Origin: JBOZRQ01 sp050789255
GTDB taxonomy: Bacteria; Bacillota; Sulfobacillia; Symbiobacteriales; Symbiobacteriaceae
Reading direction: 5' to 3'
Length of the DNA: 64,000 bases
Assembly (NCBI GenBank): GCA_050789255.1
Contig: JBOZRQ010000053.1
Span: 1-64,000, forward strand
Shown: positions 1 to 7,950 of the stretch, piece after piece
Numbering within the stretch: position 1 is the first letter of the stretch
Layout of the letters: every line of letters starts with the position of its first letter
Notes under the pieces: generated by a model
Told to the model about the DNA's origin: nothing
Databases searched by the model: none
Seen by the model: the letters and a program-made list of their open reading frames with translations, nothing else
Program-made: the position numbers and the translations under genes

Positions 1-114
1 CCCGACGCTTATGGTAGAGGGTACGGCGACATCCGTCAATCCCCTTTTCTGCACTTCTGTGTCAAATAAGCCTTTATGTCTATGTAAACCGTCTTAGCCA
101 TGGGAGGGTCACCT
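1..114. other. window edge, leader of the iron importer
   Basis: No gene can be assigned. One forward frame is open from the edge to a TAA at 67-69 but the 22 residues resemble nothing I know, so it may or may not be the tail of an upstream gene. The last bases hold the ribosome site GGAGGG (103-108) of the first permease. Confidence 0.4.
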
Positions 115-1119
115 GTGCCCGTCGGTACACGAAAACTCGCCCCCGCCGCCGGCCTGCTGCTCGGCCTCGCGATCCTGCTGGTGGCAGTCACGCTCAGCCT
201 GCTGTACGGCCACACGGAGATCACCCTCGGCACCATCTACTCGGCGATCACACACAGCGACAACTCGCCAGCCCAGGTCATCCTTCGCACCGTGCGGATC
301 CCCCGGGCCATCATTGCGGCCCTCGTAGGCGGCAGCCTGGCGGTCGCCGGCGCACTCATGCAGGCCCTCACCCGCAATCCGATGGCCTCTCCCGGCGTCC
401 TCGGGGTCAACGCCGGCGCCGCGATGATGGTGGTCGTCGCTGTCTTTCTGTTTAAACTCCCTACCCTCAGCCTGTACGCCTGGTTCGCCTTCGCAGGCGC
501 CGCCGTGGCAGCCGTGCTGGTCTACGGGCTCGCCTCCCTGGGGCGGGGCGCCATGACCCCGCTGCGGCTCACCGTGGCCGGCGCAGCGATGACCGCCCTG
601 CTGCAATCGCTGATGCAGGCGATCCTGGTGGTCAACGAACGCACCCTTGATGAGATCCGGTTCTGGCTGGCCGGCTCGGTGGCTGGCCGGGACCTTTCGA
701 TCCTGATGCAGGTCCTTCCCTATATGCTGGTCGGGCTGGTCGGAGCTTTCGCCCTAAGCGGACAGGTCACCACGCTCAGCCTCGGCGAGGATGTCGCCAA
801 GGGGCTGGGCCAGCGCACCGGCTGGGTGAAGGGCGCCATCGGCCTGCTGGTAGTCCTGCTGGCGGGTAGCTCGGTGGCGGTGGCCGGCCCTGTGGGGTTC
901 ATCGGACTGGCTGTGCCGCACCTCTGCCGGTGGCTGGTGGGGACGGATTACCGCTGGGTGCTGCCCTACTCGGCCCTGGTGGGCGCCATTCTCCTGGTCC
1001 TGGCCGACGTGGGCGCCCGCTTTGTGATCCGGCCCGAGGAGGCGCCTGTCGGCGTCATGACCGCCCTGCTGGGGGCGCCCTTCTTCATCTACCTGGCCCG
1101 CCGGGAGGTGAAGCGCTGA
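115..1119 (+). CDS. FecCD-family iron-siderophore ABC permease, subunit 1
   Basis: Integral membrane half of a type II ABC importer for iron-siderophore or related chelates (FecCD/BtuC family). The 334-residue chain has about nine to ten hydrophobic segments, and the family block around residues 70-100 (GGSLAVAGALMQ followed by TRNPMASPGVLGVNAGA) is intact, as is the late GPVGFIGLAVPH motif that touches the ATPase. GTG at 115 is chosen over ATG at 100 because GGAGGG sits six bases upstream of it. Its stop overlaps the start of the next permease (TGATG), so the two subunits are translationally coupled. The binding protein is not in the window. Confidence 0.93.
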   Translation: MPVGTRKLAPAAGLLLGLAILLVAVTLSLLYGHTEITLGTIYSAITHSDNSPAQVILRTVRIPRAIIAALVGGSLAVAGALMQALTRNPMASPGVLGVNAGAAMMVVVAVFLFKLPTLSLYAWFAFAGAAVAAVLVYGLASLGRGAMTPLRLTVAGAAMTALLQSLMQAILVVNERTLDEIRFWLAGSVAGRDLSILMQVLPYMLVGLVGAFALSGQVTTLSLGEDVAKGLGQRTGWVKGAIGLLVVLLAGSSVAVAGPVGFIGLAVPHLCRWLVGTDYRWVLPYSALVGAILLVLADVGARFVIRPEEAPVGVMTALLGAPFFIYLARREVKR

Positions 1120-2150
1120 TGAGCCGCTGGGTCGTCATTCGCTTCCGGGGCGCCTCCTTCCGACTGGATGCCCGGGTCCCGCTGGTCCTGCTCGCCCTGG
1201 CTGTGGCAGCGTTTGTGGTGATCGTGCTGAGCATCGGGATGGGCCAGTACCCCATTCCGCCCATCGATGTCGTCCGCACGCTCTTCGGCAATGGCCCCAA
1301 GGAGTATGACTTCGTCGTCAACACGCTCCGCTTTCCCCGAGCCCTGGTCGCCTTCCTGGTCGGCATGGGTCTCGGCGTCTCCGGGGCGATCCTCCAGGGC
1401 CTGAGCCGCAACCCGCTGGCCTCGCCCGATGTGGTCGGCATCAGCGCCGGCGCCGGGCTTGCCGCCACCGCTGTGATTCTCCTGGTCCCCGCGGCGCCGT
1501 GGTCGGCCCTTCCGCCGGCTGCTCTGGCCGGGGCGCTGGTCGCCGCCTTGTTAACCTACACCCTGGGATGGAAGAACGGCAGCAGCCCGATCCGGCTCGT
1601 GCTCGTGGGCATCGGCATCTCGGCGATCGGTCAGGCGCTGATCAATCTGGTCACCGCCATGAGCAAAACCACCCGGGTGGCCGAGACGATGATCTGGATG
1701 ACCGGCAGCGTCTACGGGCGCAGTTGGGAGCACCTACGGCCCTTCGTGCCGTGGCTGGTGATCTTCATCCCGGCGGCCCTGCTGCTGGCCCGGCACCTGG
1801 ATGCGCTGGCCTACGGCGACGATGTCGCCCGGGGGCTCGGCAGCCGGGTCGAGCAGTACCGGGGCTTGCTTCTCCTGACCAGCGTGGCGCTGGCGGGCGC
1901 CTCGGTCTCGGTGGCCGGCACGGTCGGGTTCGTCGGGCTGATCTCCCCGCATATGGCTCGGCGCCTGGTTGGGCCCAGCCACACCGGGGTGATCCCCACC
2001 GCCGGCCTGCTCGGCGGTCTGACCGTGGTGACAGCCGACCTGCTGGGCCGCATGCTCTTCGCCCCCGTTGAGATCCCCGCCGGGGTGGTCACCGCCGCTG
2101 TCGGCGCCCCCTACTTCCTCTACCTGCTCTACCGCAACCGCAACACCTAG
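1119..2150 (+). CDS. FecCD-family iron-siderophore ABC permease, subunit 2
   Basis: Second transmembrane subunit of the same importer, 343 residues. It keeps the FecCD signatures: an early LGVSGAILQGLSRNPLASPDVVG block and a late GTVGFVGLISPHMAR block predicted to form the coupling helix to the ATPase. ATG 1119 has GGAGGTG nine bases upstream, inside the previous gene; an in-frame extension to 930 is only a shadow of the first permease. It overlaps the first permease by one base and is followed by the ATPase 16 bases later, making a three-gene operon. Confidence 0.93.
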   Translation: MSRWVVIRFRGASFRLDARVPLVLLALAVAAFVVIVLSIGMGQYPIPPIDVVRTLFGNGPKEYDFVVNTLRFPRALVAFLVGMGLGVSGAILQGLSRNPLASPDVVGISAGAGLAATAVILLVPAAPWSALPPAALAGALVAALLTYTLGWKNGSSPIRLVLVGIGISAIGQALINLVTAMSKTTRVAETMIWMTGSVYGRSWEHLRPFVPWLVIFIPAALLLARHLDALAYGDDVARGLGSRVEQYRGLLLLTSVALAGASVSVAGTVGFVGLISPHMARRLVGPSHTGVIPTAGLLGGLTVVTADLLGRMLFAPVEIPAGVVTAAVGAPYFLYLLYRNRNT

Positions 2151-2166
2151 CCGGGAGGTTTTCTTC

Positions 2167-2976
2167 ATGAACGCACTGGAGACTCGGGATCTCACGCTCG
2201 CCTACGACCGGGCGGAGATTCTCAAGGACCTGAACCTCGCCATTCCGGCAGGTCAGATCACCTCCCTGGTCGGGCGGAACGGCTGCGGCAAGTCGACCCT
2301 GCTCCGGGCGATGGCCCGCCTGCTCAAGCCGAAGGTCGGCGCCGTCTACCTGGATTCGCAGTCGATCTTCAACATGTCGACCCGGGAGGTCGCCAAGCAC
2401 CTGGGCATTCTGCCCCAAAGCCCGACCGCCCCGGAGGGCCTCACCGTTCGGGACCTGGTGGCCCAGGGGCGCTATCCGCACCAGGGCTGGCTCCAGCAGT
2501 GGTCGGCCGAGGATGAGCGCCTGGTCGATAAGGCCCTGGCCTCGACCCGGATGTCCGAACTGGCCGACCGGCCGCTGGACTCCCTGTCGGGCGGGCAGCG
2601 CCAGCGGGCCTGGATCGCCATGGTGCTGGCCCAGGGCACGGAGATCCTGCTGCTCGACGAGCCGACCACCTACCTGGACATGGCGCACCAGGTCGACGTT
2701 CTGGACCTGCTCTTCGAGCTGAACCAGAACGAGGGCCGCACCATTGTTATGGTCCTGCACGACCTGAACCTGGCCTGCCGCTACTCGCACCACCTGGTCG
2801 CCGTCCGGGAGGGCAAGGTTTATGCCCAGGGCACGCCGACCGAGGTCGTGACCGAGGAGATGGTGAAGACCGTCTTCGGCATGGACTGCTGCATTCTGAA
2901 CGACCCGGTCGCCGGGACTCCGCTCTGCATCCCGGTGGGCTGCTATCGGTGCCCGTATAAGGCTGACGCGAAGTAA
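2167..2976 (+). CDS. iron-siderophore ABC transporter ATP-binding protein
   Basis: 269-residue FepC/FecE-type ATPase that powers the two permeases upstream. Walker A GRNGCGKST lies at about residues 36-44, the Q-loop sits in ILPQSP, the signature is LSGGQRQRAWIAMVLAQ, Walker B is EILLLDEPTTYLD and the H-loop is in VMVLHDLNLAC. The ribosome site GGGAGG lies ten bases before ATG 2167. The C-terminus has five cysteines (MDCC and then CIPVGCYRC), more than I expect for the family. Whether they bind metal is unknown. A hairpin terminator follows directly. Confidence 0.94.
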   Translation: MNALETRDLTLAYDRAEILKDLNLAIPAGQITSLVGRNGCGKSTLLRAMARLLKPKVGAVYLDSQSIFNMSTREVAKHLGILPQSPTAPEGLTVRDLVAQGRYPHQGWLQQWSAEDERLVDKALASTRMSELADRPLDSLSGGQRQRAWIAMVLAQGTEILLLDEPTTYLDMAHQVDVLDLLFELNQNEGRTIVMVLHDLNLACRYSHHLVAVREGKVYAQGTPTEVVTEEMVKTVFGMDCCILNDPVAGTPLCIPVGCYRCPYKADAK

Positions 2977-2982
2977 AACGCT

Positions 2983-3012
2983 GAGGCCCACCCCGGTGAC
3001 GGGGTGGGCCTC
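2983..3012 (+). terminator. hairpin terminator of the iron importer operon
   Basis: Twelve-base-pair perfect stem GAGGCCCACCCC / GGGGTGGGCCTC with loop GGTGAC, starting six bases after the ATPase stop. There is only a weak T-rich tail (ATGTCGTTGTC). Confidence 0.75.
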
Positions 3013-3421
3013 ATGTCGTTGTCATATGGTGCCTTCCCCGGGTCGGCGCCCCGGCGGCTCCGCTCCGGGTACCCCCCTCGTCGTTTCGGCCCATGGCGCC
3101 TAGTCTTCGCCAAGACTGACGGAAGCGAACCAGGCCACCACGCCGAATCTGACGGTATACGCTTCAACGATCCCCGGGACCAGGGCAAATCAGGCTCCTG
3201 TCCCTGCCCCGGTGGTCCTCCTGGACGCGGCATCCACCGTTGTAGGTCGATTAGGTCCTCGCTTTCCGCTCCAGCCTACCCCTCCCAGGTACCAGGCGCA
3301 TGATCGTGCAACTATATAGCATCAGATTTGGCAGAGTAGCCGGCGAGAGTTCGTCAAACTTCGCACGGCTTGGCGCCCTTCCCCGGTCGCCGTGCCGCTG
3401 CCAGTTCCGCCGTGGGGGCGC
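3013..3421. other. gene-free convergent spacer, possible structured RNA
   Basis: About 410 bases between two gene ends that point at each other. No ORF has a plausible ribosome site or recognisable product. Several small stable hairpins are visible: AGTCTT-CGCC-AAGACT at 3101-3116 and GTCC-TCCT-GGAC near 3214-3225. I compared it by eye with RNase P RNA, SRP RNA, tmRNA and common riboswitch consensus elements on both strands and found no convincing match. Confidence 0.3.
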
Positions 3422-3724
3422 TCAGCCATGGACGTCCCCGTAGATCGCCTCGCAGCGCTCAGCCAGCTCGAAGTCACGCTCGGTGATGCCTTGAGCCCCC
3501 CAGGTCCACCACTGCAGCGTCACCTGGGCATACCGAATATAGATGTCCGGGTGGTGGTCCGCCGCCTCGGCGGCCTCCCCCACGGCGTTGACGAAGGCCA
3601 GAGCTTGCACGAAATCCTTCAGCTTGAACTTTTTCTCCAGTTTGCCATCCACTACGGCCCACCCCGTGAGGGCCTTCAGCCGGACCTCGACTTCCTCGCT
3701 GCTGAGCTTACGGAGCTTGGACAT
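3422..3724 (-). CDS. 4a-hydroxytetrahydrobiopterin dehydratase (PCD/DCoH family)
   Basis: A 100-residue pterin-4a-carbinolamine dehydratase. The active-site signature EAADHHPD, then QVTLQWWTW and ITERDFELAERCE, covers the full family from near the N-terminus to the end. In phenylalanine-hydroxylating organisms the enzyme recycles pterin cofactor; here no hydroxylase is nearby, and many bacteria carry stand-alone copies of uncertain role, some linked to molybdopterin metabolism. It is a single-gene unit on the minus strand whose start lies 75 bases from a hairpin that terminates the next minus-strand gene. Confidence 0.93.
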   Translation of the reverse strand: MSKLRKLSSEEVEVRLKALTGWAVVDGKLEKKFKLKDFVQALAFVNAVGEAAEAADHHPDIYIRYAQVTLQWWTWGAQGITERDFELAERCEAIYGDVHG

Positions 3725-3799
3725 GCTGCACCGCCTTCACACCTGGTATAACGCAGATGTTCAGCATCTTCTGCCTAAAACCCTGTCTGTCACCAAGCA

Positions 3800-3845
3800 A
3801 ACACGGAGGCCCATCCCCGTCCGGTACGGGGTGGGCCTCCGTGTT
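3800..3845 (-). terminator. terminator after the APH-like gene
   Basis: Long stem AACACGGAGGCCCATCCCCGT / ACGGGGTGGGCCTCCGTGTT with loop CCGGT, three bases past the stop of the minus-strand gene. On the minus strand it is followed by TTGCTTGG. Its core nearly repeats the stem of the 2983 terminator. Confidence 0.75.
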
Positions 3846-3847
3846 GC

Positions 3848-5164
3848 TTATTGCACCAGCGTGCGATGTTCCAGCAGCAGTTCCAGCCACTGGGCCGGCC
3901 GGCGACGAATCTCACCCTGGTTCTCAACACCCGGAATCAGGTAAAGGTGCCAGCTCAGCGCACGTTGTACGCAGGCAAGCTGATCCGAGATGGCGAGCGC
4001 CTTCTGCAACTCCTGCATGGGGGCAAACGATGTCCAGGGTTCCAGGTAGTGGGGCCGGAACTGATCGACCATCGGCAGCCACTCCGACTCGGAGGCGATC
4101 AGCTCATCCAGTGCGTGCCAGAATACCCGCGTGCTGAAGAACGGGTGGGTAACGGAAGCATCGCCCCAGTCGTAGAAGACGACCCGGTCGTCCACCAGCC
4201 GGATGTTGTTGGTATGCAGGTCACCGTGGTCGCCGGTGTCCGGCAGGCCCAGCGCCATCATCTGGTCACACATGTCCAGCAGTTCTGGCTGGAGGGCCAT
4301 CACCTCGGCCGTCTGCTCCGCAGTCAGCCCGGTGGCGCACATTGCCGCGAGATGCTCCTGGATGTGGGCCTTCAGCCGGGGGATGCGGCGATCCGGCACA
4401 CCCATGGCGAGGAGGTCCGCCGCGTGCTGGGCCTCCCGGACCTGCAGCTCGGCATACTCCCGGATCGCCCGCTGGTAGAGCGGCTTCTCCTTGCGAGACC
4501 GGAGGGACTCCCCTCCCACCTCACGCATGAGGAGCCAGCCCTCAGCCGGGTTGGTCGCCACCACGGAGACGGTCTTGCCAGGGTGCGCCTTGTCGAGATG
4601 TTCCGTCAGAACCGCCTCGTGACGGGCTGCCGGGCCGGTCGCCTTAAAGTACAGATCGCCCCCGGTCGTCGGGAAGCAGCGGACTTCACACGAGTCCGAC
4701 GCCTTGATCTGCCGGGGCGGGGCGGCAAGCGTGAAGCCGGAAGCCAGTGCCGCCGTTCGGACCCAGGCGGCGGTGGCCGTATGCCACCCCGGTCGGAACC
4801 ACGGCGCCCGCAGCGGCGGTACCTCGCGCTCCTCCAACCAGGCGGCCAGAGCGGGGAACTGGTCTGCATCATGCAGGGTCAGGTCCGTCAGCTCCTCCCG
4901 GCCGATCCACCGACTGCCTGGCGGCAGGTCGGGATGGCCCAACAGCTCCACTTCATACATGTGCTTCTGGCGCTGCAGCTGCCGACCGACGGCCACGTTC
5001 CAGCCAAGCTGTTCCTCAATCGCTTGCTGCAGGGGCCCAACCAGGTCCTGGCTGGACGCGCCGCCCAGGACCCGGGGCAGGGCCCAGCCCTCTTCGGCCG
5101 CCAGGAGGAGGCACTTACGGTGACTCGGATGGGTGACGACAAGGGTTGAAACGCCCTGATCCAT
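3848..5164 (-). CDS. Nudix-like domain fused to aminoglycoside-phosphotransferase-like kinase
   Basis: 438 residues. The C-terminal two thirds is an APH/choline-kinase fold: DTGDHGDLHTNNIRLVDD (about 315-332) carries the catalytic HGDxHxxN motif and VFYDWGDASVTHPFF the metal-binding Asp. The N-terminal 120 residues look like a Nudix fold (STLVVTHPSHRKCLLL at the start, a G...EEQLGW remnant near 35-57), but the Nudix box has lost its key Arg and Glu residues, so it is probably not a hydrolase and may bind a nucleotide-like ligand. The substrate is unknown; antibiotic phosphorylation should not be assumed. It starts six bases after pmbA, so it is the last gene of the tldD-pmbA unit. Confidence 0.8.
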   Translation of the reverse strand: MDQGVSTLVVTHPSHRKCLLLAAEEGWALPRVLGGASSQDLVGPLQQAIEEQLGWNVAVGRQLQRQKHMYEVELLGHPDLPPGSRWIGREELTDLTLHDADQFPALAAWLEEREVPPLRAPWFRPGWHTATAAWVRTAALASGFTLAAPPRQIKASDSCEVRCFPTTGGDLYFKATGPAARHEAVLTEHLDKAHPGKTVSVVATNPAEGWLLMREVGGESLRSRKEKPLYQRAIREYAELQVREAQHAADLLAMGVPDRRIPRLKAHIQEHLAAMCATGLTAEQTAEVMALQPELLDMCDQMMALGLPDTGDHGDLHTNNIRLVDDRVVFYDWGDASVTHPFFSTRVFWHALDELIASESEWLPMVDQFRPHYLEPWTSFAPMQELQKALAISDQLACVQRALSWHLYLIPGVENQGEIRRRPAQWLELLLEHRTLVQ

Positions 5165-5170
5165 GGAAGC

Positions 5171-6523
5171 CTACTTGCCGCCGACGGAGAGGCTCTTCAC
5201 CCAGAGGCTGGGCGCCCCCACGTAGCCCCCCATGGAAAGCCCGAAGTCCAGGTCGGCGCCGACCTCGACGATGCTGCCCAGCACCTCGAAGAAGTTGCCA
5301 GCCACGGTGATCTGGTTGACCGGGCGCCGCACCCGGCCCCCCTCCACCAGGTAGCCGTGCGCCGCCAGCGAGAAGGCGCCCGAGATGGCGTTCGCCCCGG
5401 AGTGCAGGCCCTGGAGGCTGGTCACGATGATGCCCTCGCCCATCGACTCGGCCATCTGCTCCAGCGACCGAGTGCCGGGCTGGATGTAGAAGTTCGACGG
5501 GGCGGTGGCGACGGCGCCCTTGTAGGACGGCTTGGCGCCGTGGCCCGTGGACTCGACGCCCTCGGCCTTGGCGGTGGTCAGGTTGTGCAGCAGGGTGGTC
5601 AGCACGCCTTTCTCTACCACGGCGAGCCGGCGGGTTGCCACGCCCTCGCTGTCGAATGAGCGGCTCGCCCCGCCACCGGCCATGAAGGGATCATCGATCA
5701 GGGTGATGTTCTCCCCGGCCACCTTCTGCCCGACCTTGCCGGCCAGCTGTGACCTGCCCTTCTGCGCATTCTCGGCGTAGAAGGCCCGGGCAAAGGTGCC
5801 CAGCAGATCAGCGGCGGCGTCGTTGCGCAGCAGGATCGGGTAAAGGCCGCTGGCCACCGGCTCGGCGCCCAGGTAGGAGACCGCCTCCTCCACCACCTGC
5901 TTGGCCATCGCCTTGTGGTCCAGCTCGGCGAAGTCCCGCACCAGCTTGAACTGGCTGGCGCTCTTGGTGTCGTCGCCCTCCCGGGCCACAGCCATCACCA
6001 TGACGCCTGCGAAGTTCGACCGCTCGGAGACCGAAAGCCCCTTGGTGTTGGAGATGTAGATCTCCGACTCGCCCGACTGGAACATGCAGTACTGCACCTG
6101 GCTGATTCGGGCGTCCAGCCGGAAGCATTCGGCCTCCAGGGCCTTCAGCCACTCGATCTTCTGCTCGGGCGTTACTGCAGCGAGCCCCTCGGCGTAGAGA
6201 TCCAGCGCCTGGTAGGAAGGAGAGCCGCCAAAGAGCACGGGCTCCTCATCGCTGTCCACCAGCTCGGCGCTGGCCTTGGCCGCATCCAGCAGCATGTCGA
6301 TGGAGGATTCATCGATCAGTTCGGTGTAGGCGTTGCCCATCTTGCCGCCGTAGATGCCCCGGAAAGCCAGGCCGCCATCCCCGGCGATCGAGTAGCTGTC
6401 GATCTCGCCCTTGAAGACCCGGGCGTTGAACTTGTTGTTGGCCTGGTAGTAGACCTCCATCTCCGAGAAGCCGAGGCGGGCGCCGCGGGCGAAGAGTTCC
6501 GTGCTGAATTGCTTGATGTCCAT
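5171..6523 (-). CDS. pmbA: TldD/PmbA family protein, PmbA (TldE) type
   Basis: 450-residue partner subunit of the TldD/TldE protease, which unfolds and degrades peptides and matures some ribosomal peptides such as microcin B17 in other bacteria. It lacks the HExxxH zinc site, as expected for the PmbA subunit; the family blocks ANAISGAFSLAAHGYLVEGG and GGYVGAPSLWVKSLSVGG are at the C-terminus. Start ATG 6523 is only three bases after the tldD stop, so the two subunits are co-translated. No peptide precursor gene is visible nearby. Confidence 0.92.
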   Translation of the reverse strand: MDIKQFSTELFARGARLGFSEMEVYYQANNKFNARVFKGEIDSYSIAGDGGLAFRGIYGGKMGNAYTELIDESSIDMLLDAAKASAELVDSDEEPVLFGGSPSYQALDLYAEGLAAVTPEQKIEWLKALEAECFRLDARISQVQYCMFQSGESEIYISNTKGLSVSERSNFAGVMVMAVAREGDDTKSASQFKLVRDFAELDHKAMAKQVVEEAVSYLGAEPVASGLYPILLRNDAAADLLGTFARAFYAENAQKGRSQLAGKVGQKVAGENITLIDDPFMAGGGASRSFDSEGVATRRLAVVEKGVLTTLLHNLTTAKAEGVESTGHGAKPSYKGAVATAPSNFYIQPGTRSLEQMAESMGEGIIVTSLQGLHSGANAISGAFSLAAHGYLVEGGRVRRPVNQITVAGNFFEVLGSIVEVGADLDFGLSMGGYVGAPSLWVKSLSVGGK

Positions 6524-6526
6524 GGT

Positions 6527-7918
6527 CTACTTCCCCTTCCTGCCGCCGACGGTGATCTCGCTGACCCGGATCATCGGCTGGCCGACGTTGACCGGCAGCG
6601 ACCCGGAAGCGGAGCCGCACATGCCCTGTCCGTGGGCCAGGTTGTTCCCGACCATGTCCACCTTCAGCAAAGATTCGAGGCCAGAGCCGATCAGGGTGGC
6701 GCCGCGGACGGGCTCCATGATCCTGCCGTTCCGCACGATGTAGCCCTCGCGCACGGCGAAGTTGTAGTCGCCGGTGGCGGGGTTGACCGAGCCGCCGCCC
6801 ATGTACTTGGCATAGATGGCGAACTCCGTGTTGGCGATGATCTCCTCCGGCGTGTGCTTGCCGTTGGCGATGTAGGTGTTTGTCATGCGGGAGGTCGGGG
6901 CGAACTTGTAGGACTGGCGCCGGCTGGAGCCGGTGGGCGCCATGTTCATCCGGCGGGCGTTCAGCTTGTCGATCATGTAGCCCCGCAGGATGCCGTTCTC
7001 GATCAGGGTGTTCTTCTGGCAGGGCTTGCCCTCGTCATCCATCATCTGCGAGCCCCACTCATTGGCGAGGGTGCCGTCATCGATATAGGTGACGCACTCC
7101 GCCGCGACCAGCTGGCCCAGCTTACCGGCGAAGACCGAAGCGTTCTTGGCGACCGCGGTGGCCTCCATGCCGTGGCCGCAGGCCTCGTGGAAGATCACGC
7201 CGCCGAACTCGTTATCGATGATGACCGGGAAGCGGCCGCTGGGGCACTCATCGGCGTGCAGCATGGTGACTGCCTGACGGGCGGCCTCGCCGGCGTAGTG
7301 CTTCAGGTCAAGCGTCTCAAAGAACTCAAAGCCCTTGTGCATACCCGGGCCATAGAAACCCGACTCCATGTGGCTGCCCTTGGAGGCCACAGCCTCAATG
7401 GTCAGGCGAGACCGCACCCGGCGGTCCTCGTTGTAGGTGCCCTCGGAGTTGGCGACCAGCACGTTCTGGTCGGTCTCCAGCATGCGCACGGTGGCCTGGG
7501 TGATCTCCGGGCTGTACTCCCGGGCGATCCGATACGCCTCACGCATGATCGCCACACGGCGGGCGTGGGGCACATCCTTGGGATACTGGCTGATGATGTG
7601 CAGGTTCTCCATCGGCCGGCTCATCAGATTGAGGGTCAGGTCCTGCTGCTTCTGGCCGCGAATCGCCTGGGCAGCCTGCCCCGCCAGGGCGAGCAGCTTC
7701 TCCCGGGAGTTCTCGTTGGTGTAAGCGTAAACGCTGTTCAGCCCGCTGAAAATGCGAATGCCCACGCCATAGTCGCGCCCGGTCACGCTGTTCTCCACCT
7801 TGCCCCCCTGGAGCACGATGGTGTTGTTGCGCGTGTCTTCGACATAGATCTCGGCGAAATCCCCGCCCGTGGTCAGCGCTGCCGCCAGGAGGTCTTCAAT
7901 GAGAGCCTTGCTTAGCAC
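6527..7918 (-). CDS. tldD: TldD metalloprotease
   Basis: 463 residues, the catalytic zinc subunit of the TldD/TldE heterodimer. The zinc motif HEACGH with following GMEATAVAKNASVF is near residue 230, and the conserved GQGMCGSASGS near residue 435 supplies the cysteine that TldD uses as a further zinc ligand. Start is GTG at 7918 with AAAGGGG seven bases upstream. It follows a giant sensor kinase on the same strand by 32 bases and is followed by pmbA and the APH fusion, suggesting one transcription unit. Confidence 0.94.
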   Translation of the reverse strand: MLSKALIEDLLAAALTTGGDFAEIYVEDTRNNTIVLQGGKVENSVTGRDYGVGIRIFSGLNSVYAYTNENSREKLLALAGQAAQAIRGQKQQDLTLNLMSRPMENLHIISQYPKDVPHARRVAIMREAYRIAREYSPEITQATVRMLETDQNVLVANSEGTYNEDRRVRSRLTIEAVASKGSHMESGFYGPGMHKGFEFFETLDLKHYAGEAARQAVTMLHADECPSGRFPVIIDNEFGGVIFHEACGHGMEATAVAKNASVFAGKLGQLVAAECVTYIDDGTLANEWGSQMMDDEGKPCQKNTLIENGILRGYMIDKLNARRMNMAPTGSSRRQSYKFAPTSRMTNTYIANGKHTPEEIIANTEFAIYAKYMGGGSVNPATGDYNFAVREGYIVRNGRIMEPVRGATLIGSGLESLLKVDMVGNNLAHGQGMCGSASGSLPVNVGQPMIRVSEITVGGRKGK

Positions 7919-7950
7919 GATCCGACCCCTTTCCGAAATACTTCGTATAC

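Noticed and set aside
930..1118. N-terminal extension of the second FecCD permease
   Set aside because: It is an overlapping frame inside the first permease; the ribosome site and family N-terminus point to ATG 1119.
3013..3421. Cobalamin, NiCo, c-di-AMP or M-box riboswitch, RNase P, SRP or tmRNA gene
   Set aside because: Short resemblances (CAGGGCAG/GGGACAGG, CCGTCAG) were seen but core consensus blocks of each class are absent.
2983..3845. Near-identical stems of the two terminators as a mobile repeat
   Set aside because: Each is correctly placed after a gene with its own loop and flanks; the common GGCCCACCCC core is more likely terminator convergence or local copying.
3848..5164. Calling the APH-like protein an aminoglycoside resistance gene
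   Set aside because: The APH fold includes many unrelated small-molecule kinases; fusion and operon context do not indicate antibiotic resistance.
5915..7915. 666-codon plus-strand ORF opposite tldD and pmbA
   Set aside because: Antisense shadow produced by high third-position GC in the genuine genes; no ribosome site or homologous features.
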